NCBI GenBank assembly: GCA_950295325.1
Contig: OX485808.1
Location: forward strand, 12,030,501 to 12,094,500
DNA from: Polytrichum commune
Taxonomy: Eukaryota > Streptophyta > Polytrichopsida > Polytrichales > Polytrichaceae
DNA: 64,000 nucleotides
Direction: 5' to 3'
The notes under the pieces are model-generated. The model was not told the origin of the DNA and did no database searches. It saw only the letters and a list, made by a program, of their open reading frames with translations. A program made the position numbers and the translations under genes. Positions 25,901 to 37,001 of the stretch are shown one piece after another (position 1 is the stretch's first letter; each line of letters starts with the position of its first letter).

Positions 25901-27576
25901 CTCAACGTGAGCTCTTTGGAGAATGCCTGTAAGTAGTCCTTTTACCTGTAAATGAATCGTATGAAGATGCTCCAACATGGATCAGTGGTCACATCTTCGA
26001 GACCAGGACTATTACAGAATAATTGGGTCCAGAGAACAGTACCAGTAGTAGCGCAAGTATCTATTTGGCCGTCTCACAAGAATATAAAAAAAAACTGTAC
26101 CTTTGTAAGCATGGTCTCATAGCCCTTCTCCATTTTGACTTTAGTTGAGTATGTCAAGCCCTTGAACTTCACAATCTACGAACACAGAACAGGTGTGTCA
26201 ACCATGTTCCTCAATAAACCAGGAAAACAGATTCAATAAGATAAAGAAAAGTGAAACAAGAGACCCTTCACAACTGGGTAATGTTTTAGCAAAAAATAAA
26301 AGTAGCAATTACCTGGGAGGGTATTGGAGGTAAATGCGGCTGCACAGACGTTAGATACTTTAGCAGCCCTTCCTGCAACAGTAAGTCCATGCCTTTCAGC
26401 TCCTCTCCACTGATTGATTCTGCTCTAGTTGGAAAGCCAGCAAGAACGTTTGTAATCCTCTCAGCTTCTTCTAAAAGTCCGTGTCTCAAGAGTGCCTGGT
26501 GGTACAAGCTCACTAAATGTATGAGAGATGCTTGAGGAGCTTCAGCCAAGGTAGCGTAGAAATCTCTATTTAAATCTAAAGTTCTCCCTTCTTCCTCTGT
26601 TATTTGGGACTCGTACGGCATTCCAGCTCCCAATAAGATGTTTCCGGGAGTTTCAAATCCGGGGGTCGCCAGCCCCAATCTACCAGTACCTCCATACGTG
26701 CCATCCTCCGACGCCTCTGAGAACTGGAAGTTGTCTCCATCGCGTTCATCACCTTTATCAATGACGACCAGAAGCAATCGTGAATGAATGCTCATATTCG
26801 CTTAAGAAAAACTTCTAGACGCTTATGAGCGCTTGACCTGAGACCTGAGATTTCCCAGTTCTCTCCTAGTGAGACAGAACCGACTTGATTCATGCCAAAT
26901 TGTATTGAAAATGAAAGGAGATGCTGAATGCATTTTAAGTGTCCACAAAAGCAAGGGATCTCATTTAAAAATTTCACATAGATATGATATTTTCACCTGT
27001 ACTATATTGAATGGCACCCTGTGTTGATCCTTCTGTCTCTCCATAGCTCTCATGTGAACGTCGTGCTGACTGCTGTCTCTCAAAGAATCTGAATGAAGGT
27101 GTCTCTTCAAGGCCTCTGTATTCCCGTGCTTGGTTTCTCATACTTGAAGCCCTTCTTAAATTCTGAAGAGAGAGGGCACGATCTTGCCACTCGCTCAATC
27201 CCTCCTGGAGCAGGTCATCAGTATCAAATGTCAGGGTATCACTATCAACGCCCTGATCTCCTATCGTGACGGGCGCTGGCAGAGGTCGGATTCGAGACGA
27301 GCCAGTAGATCTTCCCCTCCGAAGAAGTGGTCCTGCTTTGTAAGGCAACTGTGAAGGTGTTCCTCTATCGCGTTCCGAAGGTGCTCTGCCATATCTGCCA
27401 ATATTAGGTCTGGGAACCCTGTCATCAAAAGTGCTTGTAGAATCCAAGCTCATACGAGACGCTGTTGACTCATCACCTGCCTCTCGTGCCATACCATCGG
27501 AACCTTCATCCTCTGTCATCATGGTATTATGTTCTTCCGAACCAGTATTGTTTATATGTGCCATCGCCATAACCAT
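16967..27576 (-). CDS. Full-size ABCG/PDR-type ABC transporter with embedded PDZ-like domain, 19 coding exons, 1760 aa
   Basis: Exons, high to low: 27576-26997, 26752-26313, 26175-26101, 25945-25837, 25582-25127, 24941-24752, 24611-24413, 24116-23799, 23419-23285, 23114-22860, 22454-22280, 22019-21637, 21455-21197, 20879-20668, 20230-20033, 19604-19455, 18769-18215, 17840-17667, 17386-16967. All have GT-AG borders and phase is kept throughout (5283 nt). Order: acidic, Ser/Arg-rich N-terminal region (~1-345); NBD1 with Walker A GPPGAGKS (K408); PDZ-like exon (684-789, GLGF at 689-692); TMD1 (~800-1105); NBD2 with Walker A GGVGAGKT (K1183) and FLDEP (D1309/E1310); TMD2 (~1380-1760). The reverse NBD-TMD order is ABCG/PDR-like. 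It is longer than usual plant PDR proteins (~1450 aa). NBD1 has LTPGE in place of the signature and VDQ in place of Walker B DE; NBD2 has ISRDSA at the signature. The start at 27576 is the first ATG after acceptor-like sites, so a 5' UTR intron is likely. Substrate unknown. Confidence 0.88.
23799..24116 (-). other. PDZ-like domain exon of the ABCG transporter (106 codons)
   Basis: This exon starts and ends in phase 0. It opens with GNKPLGLGF, which holds the GLGF carboxylate-binding loop of PDZ domains. It continues with AGVIEKGGSLAEVS and VSPGDEVVAVGG, the usual PDZ strand and turn pattern, and ends with VRLQLERP. PDZ domains bind C-terminal peptides and act as scaffolds. The domain sits between NBD1 and TMD1, so it should face the cytosol. 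The domain call rests on motif reading only. Confidence 0.75.
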
Positions 27577-29890
27577 GCGCCAGTTTAATTGAGATTCATT
27601 AGGCACCTGTTGCAGACCTGATTTTAACCCCAAGTAAAACAATGAGTACATCCTTGATCAATTGATAAGTCGTTATAGTTTCTAAGAACCACTGCTATCT
27701 TTAACTATGTACAACAGTTCTGTCTCACCTCTAAAATTAAGCACAAGCGCAAGACGCAATGATAGTTAAGAGATTGTATCAATATGCATACCAACGAACC
27801 CCCCAACATGTCAGACTCACTTTGCTACTCCCAGAGGTTTGTTTTAGTGCACGAAGCTCTAAAAATCAAGGTGTCATGCCGCCCAATCCAAATTTGCTTC
27901 AAGAGTCAAAAATTACTGAATTCCATTCTACTTAAAGAGCTTATAAACAATCAGAAAGCGGATATGACCTTTCAAAAACAACCAGAATCAAGATAAGTTC
28001 AGCTAAGATGATCTCGGCCAGCCTCTAGCACACTTATAGAACAACTTGTGATCCTATAGCACCGATATACAGGACTAGCTAAAAATCACTTATAACGTAT
28101 AATCAAATTTGTAACAGGATCCAGCCAGCATCCTTTCGCATGTAAACAATCCGTAAATCTGGCTATAAAATGGAAGTGAGACAATCAACGTATCCCTACC
28201 AACCATTTTGAGAACCTGTAACACAAAATCTTCGTCCCATACATGCAATGCGTGCTCTCCTTGGATACTTTCACGATAAGATTCATGTTGTGCACTGATT
28301 TCCTACATCAACTGTTCATTCTAAGGATTCGAGTTCTTGGTTCCAAAATAACTGTGGTCCCTTAACATTTTCTTACCAGCACTCACAAGTTTCCAGCAGC
28401 CAGCTCCTAGATTCCAGCCAGTCATTTGTAGGATGTGCTGATTAAATATGATGGTGAGGAGAAAGATCGTCATTAAGAAGCACTCTACGTTTGACGGATT
28501 GAGTTGTTTACGAATAGTGCAACTCTCGCGCGTATAGCAATATTAATTATAATCTCTGGCTTCCCGAACAAGAAAGCATAAATGAAAAGAGCCGTTTCGC
28601 CCGCAGGCTACTGCAGATAGCAATAGAGATACTCAGGTTTGAGTTAAAGAACGACATATCGAAGCGTAAGTCCATAGTTGTTTCAGTTTGAAACAATTAG
28701 CACAACGCCTGTAAATACGGCTCAACTTCTAAGATATGTTTAAGAAAAAAGACTGAATATCGGAGCAGACGAGGTGCATTCTGGGATACTAAGGATATGT
28801 AAAGCGCGTGCAAGACTTTAACACCAGAATAGGACACAGAAGACTCGAGCACTGCTCGTCCTGGTGCTAGACGTGAAAATTAAGCACGGAGCTTAACAAC
28901 TTTCTTCCACTCGTCTACGAAATGCTCCACTGGATTCGATAGTCACATTGATCATCGCAGCTTAGTCCTCCAACTCCGGAGCATCTTAGCTGCAAATCGG
29001 TAGTCTACAGCTCTTCCTCTCTAAAGAAACGAGTAGTCTTAGTATTCTCAGTTTTCACGCATTCATCAATACAGCCAACAACTTCCTGCTAGTCGTGCTC
29101 TATGTCCATCAAATCGACTCCAAAGTTGGTTCTTACACGAGCTGCGATACTTGATCATTTCAACCACTAGGAAAGCTTCAGCTATGGCAGAAAAGTCGCC
29201 ATTCCTGGATCCAAATTTGATCACAAGAACCTTACATTTTGTTTACTTACTCGGTCCTAGAGCTTCGTCCCTGTGCAAGAGTAGCTCACTCCTCGCACTC
29301 CTGGACTTGGCTAAGGACTACTAGACCTTAAAAGCTGGTCCAGCTCACACTAAGCACAGTGGTAGCCATTCACCCACAAAAAAAAGAACTCGCAATGCGC
29401 CAAAGACACACACTCCATCGAAGACCAGAATCTTAAGAAGAAGAAGAAGAATCTACAAACCTGCTCAAACCTTCACCTCTGCGCACATGAGCGCTTCTGA
29501 CCTCCTCCTTGAACTCCTCGAACAAATTCAAGCTCATCATAAGTCATCCTGAACGTACGCATCTCGCTCCTGCAACACGCTGAACGAGATCAGAATCTTC
29601 TAACCGCTCTCACACAAATTCTCCTCCCGAACAGCAAGAAGCACATGAGCTCCTGCACAAACGCACCACACGACCCTTTTTCTTTTTTTTAAATTACTTC
29701 TTTCAAACAAAAACACTGCAACTCCAGGGTAAGGTCAGTCTGCACTAGTGTACATAATCTTATAAATTTCCTGCCACGATTAAACTTCGCATTTTCCAAC
29801 GCGCTCCGGGCACCTCAAGTATCGTCAGACTGCTCCTTCTCCTGCTCCTTCTCCCCTGCGAATTTCCAGAGTACCTGAGGATAACAAATC
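27577..29890 (-). promoter_or_regulatory. Probable 5' leader, leader intron and promoter side of the ABCG gene
   Basis: No coding ORF of substance is present. On the minus strand, acceptor-like sites ending in CAG lie 40-75 bases before the chosen ATG, implying at least one upstream noncoding exon here. The right part (28.9-29.9 kb) has higher GC than the desert beyond it. Transcription start sites cannot be placed from sequence alone. Confidence 0.35.
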
Positions 29891-29893
29891 GTC

Positions 29894-30289
29894 ATGGAGA
29901 GCACGCACCTTAACTGCCAAACCCCGGCGATGGCGATGGCGATCGCTTCTGCAACAACGTCTTGCCAGGGAGAACAAAACTCTCAGTCCACTTTAGCAAG
30001 GGGCCGCATCTCCACGTTCTCCACGCTCCGAGTCGCTCCCGCCCTCGTTCCTATACGGTTCCCGTGTTCCCAATGGCGACTTAACAAATTCAGCCTTCGG
30101 GGACGTGCATGGCATAATGCACCGCTCACATGGGCCCGCGCTCAGAGCGTTCCCCGCACGTTCCTTTCGAGTTCTCCAAGAGTTCCCCAGATAGTTCTCA
30201 GCCCCTGGTTCCCGACGACGACCTTCGCCAAAAGGCCCAGGCGTGGATCGCGTTCCCCTAGCGCTCCCAAAGCTCATCAGAGCGTATAG
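29894..30289 (+). CDS. Short ORF with a transit-peptide-like start, possibly a truncated gene
   Basis: A 131-codon ORF begins in good context after a TC-rich leader. The first ~45 residues are rich in Ala, Ser and Thr with few acidic residues (MESTHLNCQTPAMAMAIASA onward), as in plastid transit peptides. After about residue 50 the composition becomes Arg/Pro/Ser-rich and matches a stretch of iterated GTTCCC words, so that part is probably not a true protein. It could be a 5' fragment of a plastid-protein gene cut by an insertion, or chance coding in a GC-rich island. It would be divergent from the ABCG gene. Confidence 0.22.
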   Translation: MESTHLNCQTPAMAMAIASATTSCQGEQNSQSTLARGRISTFSTLRVAPALVPIRFPCSQWRLNKFSLRGRAWHNAPLTWARAQSVPRTFLSSSPRVPQIVLSPWFPTTTFAKRPRRGSRSPSAPKAHQSV

Positions 30290-30375
30290 CAGGAGGATTT
30301 CCGACAAGTTTTCGGGAACCAGGACTCCGTGGGAACGTGAGGGAACAGACGTCCCCGGGCGTGCGGCGTGGACAT
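30000..30375. repeat. GC-rich island of iterated GTTCCC / GGGAAC words
   Basis: About ten GTTCC words and several GGAAC words occur in ~370 bases, with GC content well above both flanks. Parts of the right end are reverse complements of the left. It ends abruptly at about 30380, where AT-rich sequence begins. Confidence 0.55.
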
Positions 30376-33300
30376 TGGGAAGCATTTAATAACATGCTTG
30401 CTTTAAATAACTTCAATCAATTAGGTCATGTATCATAGGTTGATAGTTGAGCTTTGAGGAGTCCCAACTCCTTATAAGCTTGCTTACACACATTCATGAT
30501 TTTCCATCTCATAGACTTATCCGTAAAGTTCCTCAAAGTGGAGGATGAAATTGTGGGTTGCATTCTTTTTTGAGAAAACTCTCTGTGGGGATTGCTATTT
30601 CATGAGCACCTTGACATGAGCATGCTCATGTCAAAGTGCAGGGTCATAGGTTCCATAGATATCTGACACATGGATGCAAGTGGCGCAAGTGTATCGGGCA
30701 AGGTTGTCCTGAATAAATAATTTTTTGTCAAGACTTCCAACTGGAGTATCTTACAAAAGGAATGATTTGGGAATATGTATAAAAAAATTCTTCGGTTTGT
30801 TTGTCTTTTTAAGCAAGTTGTTATAAAAGGATTCCAACATTGAAGTGGCCAACTTTGTTTTTAGCGTTTGGCTACTAGTAATCTTTTGTAACTAGTTGCA
30901 TGCAAAGTTCATAGTATGGGGAGCATGCTTCCTTATGATACTAAAGCATGCACTTATGATAGGTTGATTTATTTTTTATTGAGCAACATGTTATGAGGTG
31001 ATCTAGTGAAGTCATGTCAAACTAGTTTATTAGTAACACATCATAGAGCCATAGTTCAACCTTCTAAGTTTCATAGAAGGTCCAAACAAATTTCATCTTT
31101 TAATTTCTTTAAATATTCATGAAATCCTTTCATCTACACATATATGAGCTTTGTCCTTCAAGACTAGTATTGTGGAGTGCTAGGGCCGAGCTCAAAGCCC
31201 TCAACCTTCAAAATTTTACAAAAAATGCAAAACAAATTATGATTTCTTATTATTTTTCAATATTCATGAAACTCGCTAATCTACATATATATGAGCTTTG
31301 TCCTTCAAGACTAGTAATGTGCACTACTAGGGTATACACTTTGTCTTAAGTTTCAGATCGGTTTACACAAGGGTAGTTTGGCTCACCCATCCTAGTAGGA
31401 TAAGCTAGAAAGCAATATTTTAATAGCCCAACACCACTCTTTTTGTATGGTAATTCAAGCATTAAGAAAACTTGGGTGACTTTGCATTAATTCTCATAAA
31501 CTCAAGGTTTGGGACTAAATTCATGGTTTCATCTACTTTAGTTTCCACATAACACTAATATGAACCAAACTTTTCATGGAAACCAATTCTAAAGTCCTCA
31601 ATCATGTGATCAATTGTTGTATTTTTGTTATTTTGAGAACAAAGATCAAGGATGATCGGAGAAGGCAAGAAAAGATAAAGAACATTCATAACATTATTCA
31701 ACCATGTGGGTCGGCTCCATGACCCTAGAATACGTCAATTATATTTCGCGAGCTACCTGAACAAAATAAGAATGTTTATCTACTATTCATACACTCAAAA
31801 TGAACTTGGACATTTTTTATGGAGTTATACTCCCATCACTATGCACATGAAACATTGTTCATTCCAGTAATATTCGTAGGAAACACTGCTTGTCCCAGTA
31901 TTATTCCCTAAAAATACTATTCATAGAAGCACTATCAAAAAAATACCAACACTATTCATAATATTCTTACTGTTCATTATTCGTATTAGCATTAGTTTCT
32001 TCCTACCTTCTAAGATTTCTTCCCATGGAGTAAGATAATGGAGGCCCCAAGAATGCTATTTCATGAGCATGCTCATGTTTGATAGATTTTAATTTTGTGG
32101 ACTAGGACCCCAAGATTGTGGATTGTTATTTCAAGGGTTGATATGTAGTCTTTATTGTTAAAACAATTTCAGGTAGGTCACATTTATTTTCCAGGTTGTT
32201 CAAGTTGCCTATAAAAATAATGGAGTTATGTACAATGTATGTAAATGCTTATGCCAAACAATTATATGCTTATATCATATGGAAGCCATACACTTAACAC
32301 ACATGAGATAAGTGAGTGAGGGGAGAAATGTTGATTATATATTAAGCACATACTACATTTGGGCAATCGGTTTATAATTTCAAAGATGCATTTAAGCATG
32401 TGGGAAGGGATAAGGCATGGAAGATATTGTATAGTGCTAGTCCAATAGAAGAATTATGCAAGAAATAGGATATTGACAGAGGAAATTTCATGTGGACATG
32501 GAAATCAAAAACCAACCACACTAAGGCAATAACACATGAGCAAACATGTGCAAATATATGCATATCTCCTAGCTCACACCTTCGATGGAGGTGTTCTTGA
32601 GCATTAAAGAATTCAAACAGCATAAGCTACACATAGCTCATGGCCTTACCCTTGTGATTCCTAGTCTTTGTGGGTGGGAGGCGTTCCCTACGCCATGGGT
32701 CCTCACCCACACTAGGATCACTTGGGCCCTCTCACCAACAGCGCCACAAGTCCCAGGTGTCACTCCAGGGTCCCCCTTGTGCCTATGGTGTATCAGACAC
32801 TCCTCGTGGAGAGGTGCACAACAAAAGAGCAGCCTTTTTCAAGAGGTATTCTCCTTTACACTACAATAATGGATCACAAGTTTGCACTTGAACCAGGTCA
32901 GTGGGGAATGCATGTTGTTGTTGTCATTGTTGTTACGTTGTTTTGTTTTCCATTTATTATATTTTTTTGCATGGGAGGGGAGTAGAAGTGCTAATGAACC
33001 AAGCTACAAATGGGGATTCAAAATCAATAGGGCACATATAAATATCTGGCCACTTTGGTTCACAAATTTTGTATCCAAGAGGAAAACATCAAAATCCAAA
33101 CCAAAGACTGGGCAATCAAGGCCATGTCATGCTTACATGGGGCATACATCATGCTCCGTTGCCATTCTCAATGCTTGACTTATGACTTAAGCATTGACAT
33201 TTTATGTTGTTTGTAAGGTCTTGTACAATAGCATCTTATAAGACATGTGCACTTTATGTGGTCACTCTTTTTAAACCCTTGAATGTATTTGGGGTCATAT

Positions 33301-33559
33301 ATGACTCCATGTTGCATAAAACTCTTGTGTTGTATAAGTAGTTTAGATAAATTATCCAAAATGATACAAATTTTGGTCAAAACTTACTGTAGATATCATA
33401 ATCAATAATCCTTTATTGAAATATATATATATATATGATAATAAATTATTGAGTGGCCTAGGGGAAGCCTTTATGTCGAAAGAAGGTCCCATCAAGCTAT
33501 CAAGTTTGACTCTAATAAATATAGGTCAACAAGGTATGCGGCGACACCTTACCAAAGCA
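30376..33559. other. Gene-free stretch with CATGAGCA palindromes
   Basis: No coding region is supported. CATGAGCA...TGCTCATG palindromic motifs occur near 30601 and 32051, related to sites near 45821 and 51271. A short AT microsatellite is at 33420-33437. Confidence 0.45.
31114..31330. repeat. Tandem duplication of ~65 bp
   Basis: The segment TATTCATGAAA...ATATATGAGCTTTGTCC... through CAAGACTAGTA occurs at 31114-31180 and again at 31260-31320. The second copy differs at a few bases. Confidence 0.75.
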
Positions 33560-33567
33560 ATGACAAT

Positions 33568-33766
33568 ATGGTATGAGATGACCTTAAACTACCCGATGAT
33601 GGTGGAGAGATACCCAAATCTCAAGGAAGTAGTTGGCGGTTCGAATCCCGGTTGTGAAATCTCCTCTCTACTTGACGGAAAACTTGCCAGGTGGTCAACT
33701 ACCTCCTGTGCTTTGGCGTTGGCCTGTCGGCCTTCTGTCAAAAAAAAAAAAAAAAAAAAAAAAACG
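33568..33766 (+). mobile_element. tRNA-derived SINE with poly(A) tail
   Basis: A perfect RNA polymerase III B box, GGTTCGAATCC (33638-33648), lies about 30 bases after an A-box-like TGGTGGAGAGA. The element ends in 25 A residues (33740-33764) and is bracketed by the direct repeat ATGACAAT (33560-33567 and 33767-33774), a likely target-site duplication. The ~200-base length fits plant SINEs. SINEs are transcribed by Pol III and copied by LINE enzymes. Confidence 0.8.
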
Positions 33767-33774
33767 ATGACAAT

Positions 33775-34974
33775 CTACGACATGTAACTTTTTAAGGTGT
33801 GGGCTTGTCAGAATTTGATTTCACATAGCATTTTTGGATTGATTAAGTTGCAATTTTGTAAGGTAATATTGATTGGCATTTAAAGAGCATCTACAGTTGG
33901 GATTTATTTTCAAATTTTTATGGGCACATGAGAGAGGCAACATTCACAGTTAGGGCATTGCAAGCATCAGCAAAAACCAAGAAATTAAAAAATCAGATTC
34001 AAGTGAATTGTTCTTTGTTTTTGGTAGTGCATTGGCAGACTTTACAAAATATGTTAATTTGACAAGGACGTTTTTATTTTCTCCACTCCTACATAAAGTC
34101 GCTTATGCTACATGTTTTACACCACCTCCTATTAAATTGTTATGATCTACCTAAGCATGACACGTGCAAAACCACAAAAAATCCACACATTCTACAAACT
34201 ACAAATGCGAAATGACAATCTTCGTGATTTTTGTATTTTAAATAGATGAGATAATCCCCACTATGATCCATCGACAAAAATTACCCTAAAATTGTCGAGG
34301 GAGTTGGAAGTGCCCACATTGGGGCCATATGATGTGGATGAGGCTAATGTGGGCACCTCCAAGTCATTGGAAATCATCTAGTTGGTGGATTTGAGCATAA
34401 GAAGCTTGAGCAAGTTAGCAATTGCAAATCAAGACCAAAGAATTTGAAATTGCTGACAATAGAGTTAAGGAAGGTGTTGATCTAGGCTCCGGAATCAAAT
34501 ATTATGTGCTTCCCAATCCGGTGTTATAGGGGGCAACTCTTTTATTGTTCAAAATTGTGTAAGTGGACGACATCGTTAGCAAATTCTACATGGGTCAATT
34601 GCCAATGGAATATCTAAAGTGGTCATGGGTAAGATAAAATATTGCCAGACTAGCTTTTCATTACAAAATACCCACAACACAAGTTGGTCGACACCTCACA
34701 GTCACATGCCACCTCCTAGTTTGCCCAAGTTGCCCACCTCGCCCACAAAAATCAATTGTGTCATAGCACGATTGATAGCACTCCTAATTATGAAGGATGG
34801 TGGGTATTGTTTGATTTTTGCAAAGGTGACTAACCCAAATATCATCAAGGTGGCATGTAAATCATCATGTACTACTCGCCCACCAATTTAGAGTGATTGT
34901 ATCGCCAAATAGAAGCCAAAAACATGTGTCCAAATTAAGGAAGCTAAACGAATTAACCTCATCTAAGGGGTTGC
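33775..34974. other. Gene-free stretch
   Basis: No recognisable gene or clear repeat structure. Only short ORFs with no domain are present. Confidence 0.4.
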
Positions 34975-35947
34975 TTACACTATGGACCATGAAGTCGTCC
35001 CAAGGCCCTGTAAAATCTGTGATTAGTTGTTGAACTCATCCCAGGGCCACTTCAGTTTACACCAAGGAATGAATGTCAAAGTGACCATGAAGTTCGAGGT
35101 CCCCAAAAGTCATCTTTTAAGGCCTACATTATCCACTGACATGGTCCAATGGGTTTTGCGGTGGGAGAGGCAAAAGAGGTGCTTTAGTAGGAAAAAAACA
35201 AGGGCCCATGGCAAAGAATGTTTTTATGATAATGTTTTTGGGGGATGAGAAGATGAAGACAAGAGACTGGTCAAACTTGAATTTTTTTTGAAACTATCCC
35301 TTTTGGGCATATATTAAAAAAAATAAGCACATTGGCTTTTTGGTGCACGATTATTTCCTCTTCGTCCACATTCGATTTACACCTAGTGAGGGGTCCAAAA
35401 GCTTTCAGACCTTGGACAACTAACCAAATATCTCAACTATTAGTTAACTAGTTGCCTTCATAACTAGAATTGTTCGCGATTTGACCTACCAACAAATGTA
35501 GTTAAATATCGTTGTTCTAAATTCAGTCTGCCCAAATATCTAGTTAACTATAGTTTATCTAGTTGACTAAAGTTGAGCGCATCCTATTCACATAATTCTA
35601 TTGTAATGTTGTAGTGTCACTAGTGTGTTATTTGTGTTGGTGTTGTACATGGAGGTTGTTCCAGAGCCCATCACTGTGAGTGATCTTACAAAATCATTTG
35701 TTGATGAGCCTCAATGGCCCGAGCAAATTAAAGACCCTTCACTGTCAAGAGGCGAAATTCTTTGAATATATAATAAAACTTTGGAATTTTTCTAGTTAAC
35801 TAGAGTTTTTCCCTAAAACGTTTTGAAAAATATCTAGTTGACTATAATTCTTTTGACAATTGTCCAAGATCTGAAGGCTTTGTAAATTAATTTCTGTAAG
35901 AAACCGGACCATGGAAAAAGGCCATCTTACATAGTCCATGGTGTAAA
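34975..35947. mobile_element. Non-autonomous DNA element carrying a nested insertion, copy 1
   Basis: The left end TTACACTATGGACCATG and the reversed right end TTTACACCATGGACTATG form inverted repeats. The interior (AAGTCGTCCCAAGGCCCTG onward) is shared with 40165-40715. That second copy lacks the 484-base insertion found here at 35398-35881. Confidence 0.65.
35398..35881. mobile_element. Nested MITE, AAAGCTTTCAGACCTTGGACAA ends
   Basis: Terminal inverted repeats of about 22 bases are seen at both ends. The interior is rich in TAGTTAACTA motifs. It interrupts the element at 34975-35947, and relatives of its left end occur at 55309 and its right part at 56395. Confidence 0.7.
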
Positions 35948-36087
35948 CTAAGCAAAGTGACTGCCATTATCGAAACTTCAAATTGTCGCTCAGTAACGCA
36001 TTGCAAGTACTTAAAATTCACAGCAATCTAAGCTCAATGTTGCCTTGAAGATGGAAAGCTGGGTTGATTCGTTGAAGCTACAATAAA

Positions 36088-36106
36088 GAAACCCTAAACC
36101 CTAAAC
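36088..36106. repeat. Short interstitial telomere-like repeat
   Basis: Two to three units of the plant telomere heptamer (AAACCCT on this strand). It is too short to be a telomere remnant with certainty. Confidence 0.5.
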
Positions 36107-36465
36107 ATAAGCTTTCAATGATGGAGGAGAATGTGCACACTAAAAACCACTTCGTCCTCAGCTTCAAAAGGATTACACATCAGTAGTTTGCAAACGATGG
36201 TGCTCGTAGTTGTGTGGATAACTAAGGTGGATGACTCCTTTTTAATTTCTTACAATTCTTTCATTTCAACTAGCCCTCTTCTCCTAGGATATGAAACATG
36301 TGATTATAGTAGAGCGCTCTTTATTTCATCTTTACATGTGTCATAACGTAGTTTTCACGTGGGATACAAGTGGGTCATGGCAAATGTGAGAATGACACAT
36401 GACAAATTTCAAGGAAAAAATAATTATTTTGTTTCAGAATAGAGAGCCCTCTATGATAGTACAAG

Positions 36466-36680
36466 ATGGTTAGCAAATCCAAATCAAGGCCGCAACCACT
36501 TTCCTTGTAATATTTGGAGCTCACATAAATATACAATTCATTATCAAAGCAAAGATTCTCTTTATTAGAGATGCTCATTAAATGGTCGTCCAGGCACCCC
36601 TTCCCAATTATGTTGGCTATTGAGTTTAGAATGGTTATCCTATTTTGAACACGATCTCTTTTCGACACATGCCTGTTCAT
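36466..36680. repeat. Dispersed repeat, copy 2 (first copy near 4.85 kb)
   Basis: Ordered matches to 4842-5045 in the same orientation. Noncoding. Confidence 0.6.
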
Positions 36681-36923
36681 AACTGCTCTTGGAACCACAC
36701 CAAAACACATACCACTCAAATGTGGATGTCCTAATATGAAAAGAGATTGAATAAGGGTTGTCAACCTTATTAGGTATTTTGGGGTTGATCATTTGCAAAT
36801 TGTAGGTTATGAGGGCTCAATTGTAATATGAAGGTCATAATTACCTTCAACATCTTGGAGGTTTTGCCATGTCAATTTGAAGCGAAGCCTCCTAATTGAT
36901 GGTGTTGAAAGAACATGGGATAT

Positions 36924-36925
<2 letters not shown>

Positions 36926-36999
<74 letters not shown>
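36926..36999. repeat. (CT)37 microsatellite
   Basis: A long pure CT run at the left border of the second block of ~1-kb units, matching the placement of the CT run at 6821. Confidence 0.95.

Positions 37000-37001
<2 letters not shown>

Noticed and set aside
33416-33787. 123-codon ORF ending in a poly-Lys run
   Set aside because: The Lys run is the poly(A) tail of the SINE and the rest overlaps the SINE body.
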